Shown here piece by piece: positions 22,296 to 33,193 of a stretch of DNA of 64,000 nt. Both the position numbers and the translations under genes were made by a program. The stretch is from Mucidula mucida (lineage: Eukaryota > Basidiomycota > Agaricomycetes > Agaricales > Physalacriaceae). The stretch spans positions 1 through 64,000 of the forward strand of contig JADNYV010000178.1 in the NCBI GenBank assembly GCA_015501055.1, read 5' to 3'. A model generated the notes under the pieces. The model saw nothing but the letters and a program-made list of their open reading frames with translations. It was not told the origin of the DNA and searched no databases. Within the stretch, counting starts at the first letter, position 1, and each line of letters begins with the position of its first letter.

Positions 22296-22839
22296 TCATA
22301 AAGATGCTCGCTGGCGCAGACTGCTCTTCGAAGGCCTCTTGCCCCTGATCTTCCTCGGCTTCTGCTCAACAAAGTACCCTTTCCTCGTCTCCACTAACGT
22401 ATAGCACCCCTCTGGGACGAGCGACGTGGGGTTTCGTACCAAAGGCGACGGCGGGTACATGTCAAGACCTTCGTTTTTCATTAATTGCAACTTCTTGGGC
22501 CGTCCTAGTCTGGCGACTGCCTTGGCCGCTCGCACAGCGGGCACGTCCGTGTCCGCTGGGTATGGGTTGGACGTTGACACGACGAAGGGGGGTAATAACG
22601 GCCGTGTAATGGGTTCAAGCTTTTTGACGAGTGGGTGTGTGATGGGCTCAAGCTGCTTCTTGAGCGATTGCTTGAATGACACTACGATCCAATATCAGAA
22701 GCCGCCAATGTAGATGGAGGAAAGATGACATACGATGGGTTTTGTCATTACTATGTTTGACGGCCGCGGAATGGCGGTCGACACAGGCTGCGCGACCTTC
22801 CACGAGGCCCGAAGGTGACGTGGGAGTGTTGGCGTTCAT
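22296..22839 (-). pseudogene. Small basic GRPKK family, copy G (RASL type, start deleted)
   Basis: Exon 2 (about 22681 down to 22296) is intact and nearly identical to E and C. In exon 1 the usual MKLTGFKPM start is lost: compared with E, a deletion of roughly 30 bp joins the CCGGT of the KLTG region directly to the GATAGTGG of the 5' leader. The next in-frame ATG (22839) would give MNANTPTSPSG...AVKHSNDKTH, so a shortened protein is possible. A TATAAAG box remains upstream on the minus strand. Confidence 0.7.
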
Positions 22840-24035
22840 AGGTTTGAAGCCGGTGATAGTGGTGTAAGTTGTATGTTATCAAGTTTTGGGACGGGTCTTT
22901 ATAATCAGTAGAGAACTGAGACTGTCGGTGAAAACGTCTAGAGAAGAGAGGAGCCATTCCTGTGCCGACTCAGATGGTCGTGAAGAGGGGCCATGTCTGG
23001 AATACGCATAACCTCTGCCCAGGTAAGTCGGTGAGATCCATATGGGTCGCTCGAGGCTAGTGTAGACATCCAAGCCATAACATGTAGTACTCAGGTTAAT
23101 ACAACCGCTAAAATGTCAACCTGTCCGCATATCGCAAAGTCCAAGAGCAGTAGAATTTAGACGCCATGATGGGTTGAGACAGATAGAGCGTGAGAAACTC
23201 AACGATCGAGCGGTCAACATGGACCAGCAAACATCCACGCTTTCTTTTCTTGCTCTGCTCTCCATCACGACTTTCCTGAGGGTCTTAACCTGGTCTCACT
23301 CTCTATATGTGCACATAGTAAGAGAGCCTCCGATGTTCACTCTGCACTGCTCTCGGAGGCAGACTGCTGAGTCGCTCACTGCGATTGTTGACGTTCTCAC
23401 ACTCGCACTGTCTCAGCTCGTCATGTCTTCAATCGGAGAGACTACTTCTTCCGGAGTTTATGAAAGCTGCACTGCCTTCAAGCTATGCAACACCATCAAA
23501 ACTGACCTTTTGGCAATCCGGGCCTAAATTGCTGCCTGATGCGACTTTGACGTATACACTTTAAAGAACGACATGTCTGGGTATACTGCCGATTTGCACC
23601 GACTAGCTGGAATTTGGGCGGAGAGACGTGGCCGGTCTTCACGACAAACCGCCATCGTTGATTGTCTCATGCTCCCTCTGTCTTACATAGCTCGTCGTTC
23701 ATCAACTACTCTCTCCGACGTCTAATTACCATTGCTCTTGGACTTTGCGACATACGGAAAATTGAGTATCTAGTCTTCATACTGATATCAGTACTACTGA
23801 TTGGCTTGGACCTCTACGCTCTGCAGCGAGCCTATGAATCTCACCCGACTTGCCTGGGCAGAGGGTTATGCATATTCAGACATGACCCCCATCTGAGTCG
23901 ACACAGGAATGGCTCCGCTCTTCTCGAGACGTGTTCTCCGACAAGTCTCAGTGCTCTACCGACTATAAAAACCCTTCCAAAACTTGATAATATGCATCTA
24001 ACATCTCTATCTCATCACTCGCACTCTAAGCAACC
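22840..24035. promoter_or_regulatory. Bidirectional spacer of pair 4 (G/H)
   Basis: Contains the conserved palindromic blocks plus an extra partial copy of the spacer (around 23640-23770), making it the longest on this side. TATAAAAA at 23964-23971 serves copy H. Confidence 0.6.
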
Positions 24036-24588
24036 ATGAGATTAACCGGGTTTAAATCTATGTATCCCGGCGCTCCCGTGATACCTTCGCTCTACATAGA
24101 AGAAGCTCCCGAAATCCGCGCAGCCTATGTCGACTGGGACTCCCCAGCCGTCATGGAAGACATATATGGCAAACCCCAATGTATGTCTTCTTTCCTCGTT
24201 GTCATTTGGCACTTTCTGATTACCCTTCGCAGTATCATTCACACAGTCGCTGAAGAAGCAGCTGGAGACCATCACACGTCCATTAGCTAAAAAGCTCCAA
24301 CCCATCACATGGCCATTCACGTCCCCCTTCGCGTCCAATCCCTATCCACCGGACACGGACGTGCCCGTGGTGCGAGCGGCCAAGTGTGTCGCCAGACTAG
24401 GGCGGCCTAAGAAGGTCAAGTTGATGAAGAAGCAAGGATGTCTCGACGAGTACCCGCCGTCACCTTTGATTCGGAATCCGACGTCAGTCGTCGCAGAGGG
24501 GTGTTACACATTAAAGGAGACGAGGAAGGGTTTCTTTGTCGAGAAGAAGGAGAAGGTTAAGCGCATTGTGCCGTCGCGCAGCTTCTGA
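24036..24588 (+). CDS. Small basic GRPKK family, copy H (PSRSF type)
   Basis: Exons 24036-24180 and 24233-24588, 166 aa. Starts MRLTGFKSMYPGAPVIPSLY. Exon 2 has SLKKQLETITRPLAKKLQPI, so the first repeat motif has Thr for Pro. ARLGRPKKVKLMKKQG and the RIVPSRSF end are present. Intact frame, donor, acceptor and TATA box. Closest to copy I, 32 kb away. Confidence 0.75.
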
Positions 24589-25175
24589 TCTCTCATGAAG
24601 AGCCGAGTCATGTTCTATACCTACTACTTAATGCAACTTGATGTGTTTGATCAAACTCTTCGTTAAACTGTCTCTCAGTGAAAAAATATGTTCGCGGTCT
24701 TGATTCTGCTGTTTCGGTACCGGTGTGCTCACGCCATTGACAATACCCCGGGAATCAGGCAACCCTTCAGCACAGTCGACGCGTCGAACACCCCGCCACG
24801 CCATTGTACTCCTGCAGAGCGTTCACACACATCTTGGCTCCTCGTTCCTTCCGAGACCGGTGGCTTCAACGACTGATTTCCTTCAATGGAGAAGTACCAT
24901 ACGCAATACGACGATCTTTGCCACCGTGTTTTTTTTTTTTTCATTGTCCGTAGACTCAGATACCTTTAGGCTCTTTCTCTACTCACGCAGTCCATCGTCT
25001 TCTTCTAAAAGACACGCGCCCACAAAAAGGACATTACCCTTCGCCCACCAGATTCATGCGCATTCTCACAACAATACCCCTCTTCCTCATATCGATCATC
25101 ATAAAGGTCTCACTCGTGCTCTCTCGATATATAATCCCATCCCGTTTCGCCCCCTCCTCCATCACCCCCACCACC
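24589..25175. other. Family 3' flank followed by a promoter region
   Basis: 24600-24850 is the conserved 3' flank of PSRSF-type genes, with a run of 14 T near 24930. TATATAAT near 25126 is a candidate TATA box for the next gene, about 50 nt before its ATG. Confidence 0.55.
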
Positions 25176-25763
25176 ATGATCTCCATCGAACTCGTAGTCC
25201 GTGTAGTATCACTCGGCTTTGAGATTGTCAAGGTTTGCTTGCAGATCATTCATTCATTCGGAAGCTAACCAGTGATGCGCTGGACAGAGCCTATGCATCT
25301 TAATCCTCTGGGTCATCGACCCATCTCTCGTGCCTCCTCTGCCCACCCGGCGTGCGAGAGCGCCCGACTCCGCACATACAGAGACCGTTGTACCTGACGA
25401 TAGTGTTAGAAGAAAGAAGAAACATCGCAAAGGTAGTACGCGCGCATGCCATCTCTCATTCATCACCTCCTAACATCACCAACAGCTCCAGTTGCATCCA
25501 TAGAGTCGCTGAAGAAGCGATTGCGCCGAATCAGAGCATTCGCCTCCTCCTCCTCCTACACCTCCTCTCGCGTATACTACATCCCGGGAGTCCTTAATAT
25601 ACAGGTTGCGCGCAAAGGCCACATCACTTCCCAGACATTCAACGTGGCACGGCTCCCCAGTACTGCCCCGGAACAGCTGGCGGACACTAAGGCCGGCGAA
25701 AAGTTGAAGAAGAAGACGTTGCGAAAGAAGATCCTTCGAGTGTGCCAGAGGGTTTTCGCATAG
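25176..25763 (+). CDS. Unrecognised small basic protein, 159 aa
   Basis: Three exons, 25176-25232, 25288-25432 and 25486-25763, keep one frame across two good introns (53-55 nt). The protein begins with a hydrophobic stretch of about 30 residues (MISIELVVRVVSLGFEIVK, then SLCILILWVIDPSLVP) that could be a signal anchor. A basic linker VRRKKKHRK, a Ser-rich patch, YYIPGVLNIQV and a Lys/Arg-rich C-terminus KLKKKTLRKKILRVCQRVFA follow. I do not recognise it. Its length, two-part build and basic tail are reminiscent of the neighbouring GRPKK family, but no sequence blocks are shared, so homology is not claimed. Located directly downstream of copy H. Confidence 0.6.
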
Positions 25764-25855
25764 AGTCACATGTAACATATATATATATCCCCATATACCC
25801 ACTTGCTTTGACATTCCTAGAGTCGTGTATGAATGTATCGTTTAATCGCTCCCAT

Positions 25856-26212
25856 TTACAAGCATCCTCCAACCATCAACCCAGCCTGTGTAAAAAGTGT
25901 TGGCGATTCGAGCTTCCATGAGCAGACAAAAAACACTTACGGAAGTAGACACGGCCGTACCAGAGCAGCAGTAAGTCGCGCCACCGCCGACGTAGCAGAC
26001 GTACGAAGTCTGAACCTAATAGAGTAGATCATGGTGAGCTACACCTCGCACGTACTCAACGACGACGCGGAATCTTACCCAAGAAACCTTGGAGCAGCTA
26101 AACGTCTGCCCAGCACCATTGTACGCCGTGTTCACGTAGCTTGGGCAGAAGGCGCAGCAGCCACAGTGGCGGCCGCAATGATGGACAGGAGTGCAAAGAG
26201 ATTGAAGCGCAT
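25856..26212 (-). CDS. Tiny secreted cysteine-containing protein, 66 aa
   Basis: Four exons on the minus strand: 26136-26212, 26079-26097, 25941-26015 and 25856-25885, totalling 201 nt in one frame. Residues 1-20 are a clear signal peptide (MRFNLFALLSIIAAATVAAA). The mature part has five Cys in a Gly/Ser/Thr-rich context (CSKVSW, SYVCYVGGGATYCCSG, VGGCL). Intron 1 is only 38 nt, short for this genome; without it the signal frame and mature frame do not meet, so this is the least certain junction. TATAAAAG about 60 nt upstream supports a real gene. Small secreted proteins of this kind act outside the cell; no family is assigned. Confidence 0.6.
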
Positions 26213-26265
26213 CGTTGAGAGTGAGATTGTTTTCGCTGGTGCATATCCACCACCGACTCGAACAC

Positions 26266-26273
26266 CTTTTATA
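26266..26273 (-). promoter_or_regulatory. TATA box of the small secreted protein gene
   Basis: TATAAAAG on the minus strand, 54-61 nt before the ATG at 26212. Confidence 0.5.
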
Positions 26274-26596
26274 CAACAAGAATGAGCTTGGCGTCCCCGG
26301 CATATGCGGGCTTGGGTTCAGTCCAGATCATGTCAAGCATATGAGAGATGGAGGGAAGCACCATACTGCTACCCAAACTCTGACAGAGGGCAAGGACACC
26401 CGCCCGACATTGGCCCGAGGGCCTGCCTATGGACGAATGTCTCCCCAGAGTTATAATCCACATCAAACCCCAAATTTCGACGGTGAACGTTGAACGGTCA
26501 CAGGTTGATTATCCAAGGATCTAGGCAGGTCCTTGGAGAAAAGTCATGGTCATATATTGAAGCAGAGTAAAAAGAACAAGTAGTAACATAAAATCA
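26274..26596. other. Intergenic, nothing recognised
   Basis: Separates the divergent small secreted protein gene from the 3' end of RFC3. No gene seen. Confidence 0.5.
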
Positions 26597-27952
26597 TTAC
26601 GCTTTCGCAGTCAACTCGACCGCATTCTTGAAGGCGCTCAGGAGCGCAGTCATCTGTAACTTCTCATTTCCGCCCGTCGAGAGCCGATGCCTAAAAACTG
26701 CGTCAGACAATAAAAGGAAACGAACAAGTGATTGATTTACTCTGTAGTCGCAAGATGATCCAATAGATAAATCCTGGCATTTGGCTTCAGGTCAAGGCCC
26801 TCAATGAATTCGTATGTTCCGGCGATGAGATCTTGTAATGCCATGCCGCGCTCCGTCTTCATCGCGGTGATCACTGTCAACCAGCATTTAGTCCCAAATG
26901 GATGTGGCAGGGGGATAATTACGATTGTAAGACGTCGTGAACTCATCAGAAAGCATCGAGTTTACGATGACTTCGACGTCTTTGGGGTGGGGACTGCCAG
27001 TGCAATTGTATATTTCCTCCTCGCCGATGAGATCATATGCGGCATGGCAGGCTTGTAAAACGTTTAATGCTCGGCGCATGTCACCCTTCGAGAGCTTGAG
27101 AAGGGCCTTCTTGCCATCATCAGTGAGGTTTACGCTGCTGGTCGTTAGTTCAAAGATTATGGACAGTGTATGCACGTACTTTTCAGCCTCTACCACCGTT
27201 GAAAGTCGTCTCTCCACCTGATCAATAGGCAGAGGCGAGAATCGGAAGCGAGTGCACCGACTTTGTATGGCTGGCGTGATCTTGTTGACGTAGTTGCAGA
27301 TGATGCAGAAGCGCACGTTCTTGGTGTATTGTTCGATGACGCGACGAAGTGCTGCTTGGGCGGCTTGAGTCATCATGTCTGCCTCGTCGAGAACGATGAG
27401 TTTGTATCCTTTTGAGAAAAGAGTACGCGTTTCGGCGAATTGCTTGATTTGCTCGCGCACAACGTCGATACCACGTTCGTCCGAGGCATTGAGCTGAGAA
27501 ATGAATGTCAGGCAGGACATGACGCGAAGAAAGAGAATGCACTTCTAGAATTTGCTTTCGATATTCATTGCCGTATATACGTCGCGCGACAGCAAGGATA
27601 GTTGACGTTTTTCCGGTACCAGGAGGGCCATAAAATAGGAGATGCGGTAGGCGATTCTTCTCAATAAACTTTTCGACTACAGCGGTGTCAGTAAAGCAAA
27701 TAACAGTAGAACACGACACGCACTGGTCGCTGTGATATCCTTGTGCGACACGACATCGTCAAGCGTGACTGGCCGGTACTTCTCCACCCTACGCCCCCGT
27801 TAAGTGCCAATTCAAGCAGCGAGTACAAACGCGTACCAAGGCAGATTCTCATCATATTGCTGGGCTGAGGCATTGGTAGCCTTTCCCTTTCCCTTGGCCG
27901 AGGCTGGTATTGGGTCAACGTCCATCAAGTCGTCTTCATTCTGTGATGACAT
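26597..27952 (-). CDS. RFC3: Replication factor C small subunit 3
   Basis: Seven exons (27837-27952, 27724-27788, 27543-27676, 27180-27493, 26923-27134, 26741-26873, 26597-26690) give 355 aa. Motifs in order: VEKYRPVTLDDVVSHKDI, Walker A GPPGTGKTST, LNASDERGIDVVREQI, Walker B LIVLDEADMM, sensor-1 region FCIICNYVNKI, the SRC motif QSRCTRFRFSPL, and the RFC collar helices to the end. It is a subunit of the RFC clamp loader that opens and loads PCNA in DNA replication and repair, in the nucleus. Size fits the family (about 340 aa). The N-terminus is acidic and disordered. Intact; a good housekeeping anchor for synteny. Confidence 0.96.
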
Positions 27953-28071
27953 GGAGACAATATTCAAAATAGACGGAGGAGGAAGTCTGCTCGTTGTGGC
28001 GCACGATAACAAGTTGATGATGGTCTGGGTGAAAGCACCAAATTGAAATCGACGCGTCTCGGGCCGTGTAG

Positions 28072-28888
<817 letters not shown>

Positions 28889-29463
28889 GCTACTCATAGC
28901 GTTGTATGATCCATGTTGTATGAGTACATGAAATTGATAACTGCTTAATATACACAATGCAGCGCCGCTTCGTCTATAACCTAGTCGTGATTTCAATTCC
29001 TTGAAGAAGATCAAGCACTTCGGAACCAATGTAGAGATATTCAAAAGCTAAGATTGCCAAATCAGCTACGCGCTCGTCGATTTCAGATATGTATCTCTTC
29101 TCTACTTTCGCAACGTTTTATTTCAGTGAGGCGTAAACCCTTGCTGGCGCTCACATCTCGCAGGCTTCCGACGTCTCAAATGGTAACCTATTCAATTCTT
29201 TTCCCGGCGAAGTACACTCAGTGGTACAGCCCAAGGCGCAACACGGATCAAGAACGCAGTATGCATCTGTCGATAGGACGCATAACCACGTCTCTAGACG
29301 TCCACATCTCGTTCTCGACCCCACCCGCCATCCTACCCTGCGTTCCAGTCCGCCCGCCCCGTCCCGTTCATTATATGCAGGGTCCGGGCCCAGGCCTCTT
29401 TGTGTAATCGAGAAGCGCCTTCGACTCGCTTCCGGACCACCGCATTTCGATAACATGGAGAGG

Positions 29464-29470
29464 TATAAAT
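29464..29470 (+). promoter_or_regulatory. TATA box of microprotein copy 1
   Basis: TATAAAT about 90 nt before the ATG at 29559. The same box in the same context precedes copy 2 (46531-46537), inside about 300 bp of conserved upstream DNA. Confidence 0.6.
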
Positions 29471-29558
29471 GTCGGTCGTGGATGTCATGTAGAGATCATT
29501 CGACCGCCCTACAGCCGTTTAACGTTTAACGTTCAAACCACCACCCAAACTCTCAAAC

Positions 29559-29834
29559 ATGTATTACACTTGGCTCGCTCGTCGTGGAGTATGTCTTCTT
29601 CCTACCTTACCGTCTGCGCTAGATCTCACTGTGTTTCTTACAGCCCCTCATGTCGTGGGCCGCGATTGAAACCACTTTTCTGACGTTCGTGTTGTATAAC
29701 AACGAAAAGTACGTCGCACTTTCTTCTTCTTCTTTGGAACTAATGCTCATGATCTTTGCAGAGTCCGTCCGATATTCCTGACCCGCGGCCAGGTCGACCA
29801 GCTACGGGCGACATCGAGTCTGATGACCCACTAA
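29559..29834 (+). CDS. 55-aa membrane microprotein, copy 1
   Basis: Three short exons (29559-29588, 29644-29708, 29762-29834; 168 nt) encode 55 aa. Sequence blocks: MYYTWLARRG, PLMSWAAIETTFLTFVLYNN, then EKVRPIFLTRGQVDQ and LRATSSLMTH. Residues 11-32 form one likely transmembrane helix. Both introns (55 and 53 nt) have GT/AG ends. Copy 2 at 46627 keeps the same exon lengths exactly, differs in the protein at only a few positions and has a conserved promoter. I know no such family. It is convergent with the DUF6535 gene about 450 bp downstream. Confidence 0.7.
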
Positions 29835-30288
29835 GCCTGAGGGAGATATACCCTAGAGCGAGTGAAAGAGATACCCCGTCCCGTCCCGCCACATACACCT
29901 ATGATTTCACGGACTACTTTATAATCAAGCAGAGCATTGTACTTTTAGAATAGTAATGTGTACATACCAAGCACATTTTTACCGCGATGTCGTGTCTACA
30001 GACTCCATAACTATGCACACAGCGTTCTCTAGGCACGAAACGTACACGACGGATTGAATCCTCTGAAAGACCGTACGAATCGGAACTGGCGCGACTAACT
30101 TGACATCGAGGAGGAATCCGGGTCATCTCGCGCGGGCAGGGTGTCAACGGCAGCGCCGGTGGAAAAATCAAACTGTTTTTGTGGAAATGATGTAATCATA
30201 CTGTAATGCATGAAAATACAAGATCCATCAGTGACTCGTGCAATATTACGATGCGTGTATTTCAAGTACTAAAGGTAATTACTGTATT
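29835..30288. repeat. Conserved 3' intergenic region of the microprotein/DUF6535 arrangement
   Basis: Shared with 46901-47516 (with an extra roughly 110-bp segment there). No gene is recognised between the two convergent stops. Confidence 0.6.
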
Positions 30289-33193
30289 CTAACTTGAAGT
30301 AGGCCAAGGAGCGGGCTCTCCTAGAATAATAGTACACGCGTTCCACTCCATCCTGTCCCGGCAATCTTTGTTAGTGAACATCTTCAATCGCAGCGTCTCA
30401 TCCAAGGATACCGCCCCCTTGTCCGTCTGCACGACTTTCCCGTTGAAAAAGTTCTCTAAAGGGAACGGCAAATCAGTACGATTGGAGGCCTGGCACCAGT
30501 CGATGATACCATCCAATGTGGCGCGGTGTGAATCCCACGAGGAAGAGTCTTTGGGGCATAACTTCGGCAAATGGTCGCTAGCGACCATTTGCTGGAGTCT
30601 CCAATCAAAAGCAATCATGCTGAACGTGATGATGAAATTTCTGGGTTGTTGCAAGTAGTCCAAAACTTTGAGCGCTGATGCGGGATCCAATGCTTGTAGA
30701 CCCTCGATAAAGGCTAAGATTGGTAGAAGGTAGGTAAGATGTGGGTCCACAATGTATCTTTCCGCAAGCATCGACAACCATCCCCCGTCGATAAAGGCTT
30801 GATACATTCCTTCATTACCAACTTCAAGTGCGGTTTCCATCAGGTTCAACGTGGAGCGTATCAGAGGACTTAGCCCTTTGGCAGACCTGACATCCTGTAA
30901 CAGACGGTGGCATGACGGGAACACAAATTCAGGCTGGCGTGACGATACCAATCTCCTCAATAAAACACTGATGGCCGAGAGCGTCTGGTCAAACAGATCA
31001 CGGAGTTCTGGATGCTGCAGGCCTGCTGCATCATAGTCACAGATCGACGTATCGTCAACAGTGGCGCGAAGAAGTTCGAGTATGGGAGCCAAAAAATAGG
31101 GATGTTCCTCAGCGATGGTGGCGTACTCCTCCTTCAGGCACAGCAGGACCTTTAAAAGGAGCTCTAAATGGCGACAACTTCCTGCATCTCTATATGATGC
31201 CCAATATTCATCTGAAAGATAACGCAGCGCAAATTGAGCTGCCTTGTAGAGCAGGCGATAGCATGACGGCAATGTGGCAGGGAGATCATCATTGAGGGAC
31301 GAGAGCATGTCCAAGAGACGGTCTGGTACGGACATTGAGATGTCGCCCAAATCGCAGGCGAGAGCTTCATGTAATGTCACTGTACAACTATGACCTGTCC
31401 TGTGCCGAATTGACACGTGATCAGATTCGTCACGGGCTTGGGAAGCAGGCAGAAAGAGAGAGACAATATGAGCGTAGTCCGGATTGTAAAGATCTCCAGG
31501 ACTGTTGAATTGGAAACAATGAGACCGAACTCCCAGTGCAGATTTCACAAGTCCTTCCCATACGAAAGGATGAAGTTTCAGTTCATTGAAAGTGCAGAAA
31601 AACTTTCGAAGGTCTCTACTTTGGTTGTACCAATCCCCATCGCTTGCGACCCAAGCAGTCGCCATGCAACGAGGTTCATCAAAATCCAAATGATTCACAA
31701 GATGTGAGTGAATGTTGTACCAATAATGACAAAAAAAGTGTGATCGAATGAGCCGTTCCCGGACACTGTCGCACTCAATCGCGCCAAGTCGGGAATATCC
31801 AAGAGCATCATAGAGACGTTGGTGCACGTCTTGAATATCTTTTCGACCCTTCCAAGTTGCCTGCGCATACGCCTGAACATCAGGCGGTAGCCCCCGATTG
31901 CTTGTACAACGAGGCTATGAACAGTGGGATTGGACGAGTTGTTGAACAACCAGTCAAGCGCATCAACGGAGACCTTGCCATAATCCGATTCAACCGTTAT
32001 AGTTTCGAGCTGGTTTAGCGATTTTGGTGGGTGCTCTGGCCTTTGAAGACGAGCACGGTCGATCGCGATAGCTAGGATATCAAGATCGAGGTCGTCATCT
32101 TGACGCACTGAAAGTATATGTCGAGTAAGGCTGGATATAAAATGCCTGATAACCAGGCAAGTGTGAAAGATAAAGTCCGTCAATGGGGTTTGATACGGAC
32201 ATTGGGGGAAGAGGATCGGCAGAGCACTGCTAACGAGGTATAGTAGACAGAGGACAACCGTGACTACGCCAACCGCACAAGCCAGTGATGTGCGCAGAGG
32301 GATGAAGAAGAGCATCAGGCCCACAAGGAACAGGACAAGCGATATATGCATAATGATGGGGAATAATCCGATGATGACGTTCACGCGCCATTTCTGGAGA
32401 CCATCGAATCGGTACTGACGAAGATGGCTGCGCGCTCCCGGTGTGCCAGATGGTATAGATGTGTAATGGTGGAACCACTGCTTAACCAGAACAGCCGAAA
32501 GAGCCACGACAAGGCTCATCGTGAGACTGACCACCCAGAGGCCGTTCACCCAGACCGTGATGGAGTCTGCTCGGAAAGTCTGGAGAGGATTGATGGACGG
32601 AGCAGTTATGTTGAGTCGGGACGAGCCGCCGTCGGCTATGGAGAGCTGAACGGAGACAAGGTCGTGTAGGAGAATCGCAGACATCGCGGTGTAGTCTGCC
32701 TGTAGACTTTGCGAGACCTGCACCAGGAACGAAGTTACGACGGCAGAGAAAAGACCAGCCTAAGATAGTATATATGTCTGAGTAAAGGCATAGCGCTCAC
32801 ACGAACACTCACAAATACGAGCATGACATCGAGACCGTCGCGGGCTTGTCCGACATACACCGTATCGTACGCGGCAGCCTCCTCGTTGTAGACACGCCAT
32901 ATCCTCGCGTTGGGAGCGGTCTCCTCGCCATACGGGTCCTCGGGGAGCCGCTTCTCATAGTCGTCGTTGAAGACAACGTTCTGAGGGGGCTGATAGTGGT
33001 TGGCATCCTGTCTCAGACCGAAGACGGTCTTCCCCGGCTGCGCTGCCGAAGCCTGGGGGGCGACACCAGTTGGAAGAGGCGCTTGCGCACCGGGCGTCTG
33101 TACAGCTGATGCAGATGGCCCCGGTTCTGAAGGAGGCGCCGCTGCGCTGTCGATGGGAGGTGGTACGGCGGTGGAGCCTTCGGGCTCTGACAT
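30289..33193 (-). CDS. DUF6535 multi-pass membrane protein, copy 1 (one frameshift)
   Basis: Exon 1 is 32813-33193 (127 codons), then a 53-nt intron, then one long exon from 32759 to 30289. The N-terminus is Pro/Ala-rich. The DUF6535 domain follows, spanning the intron: IWRVYNEEAAAYDTVYV, GLDVMLVF, AGLFSAVVTSFLVQVSQSLQ, WVNGLWVVSLTMSLVVALSA and LVKQWFHHYTS. The two hydrophobic pairs suggest four transmembrane helices. The C-terminal 500 residues are soluble and helical, with no recognised domain. This family is common in Agaricomycetes and has no known function. The frame breaks at about 31891: a run of 5 C, where copy 2 has 6 C, so the N- and C-terminal halves are in different frames. A single-base homopolymer change or sequencing error explains it. 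Confidence 0.82.

Noticed and set aside
29221..29529. Conserved frame upstream of microprotein copies 1 and 2 (also 46267-46590)
   Set aside because: It covers the TATA box and leader of the microprotein, and its frame diverges by indels between the two copies; treated as conserved promoter.
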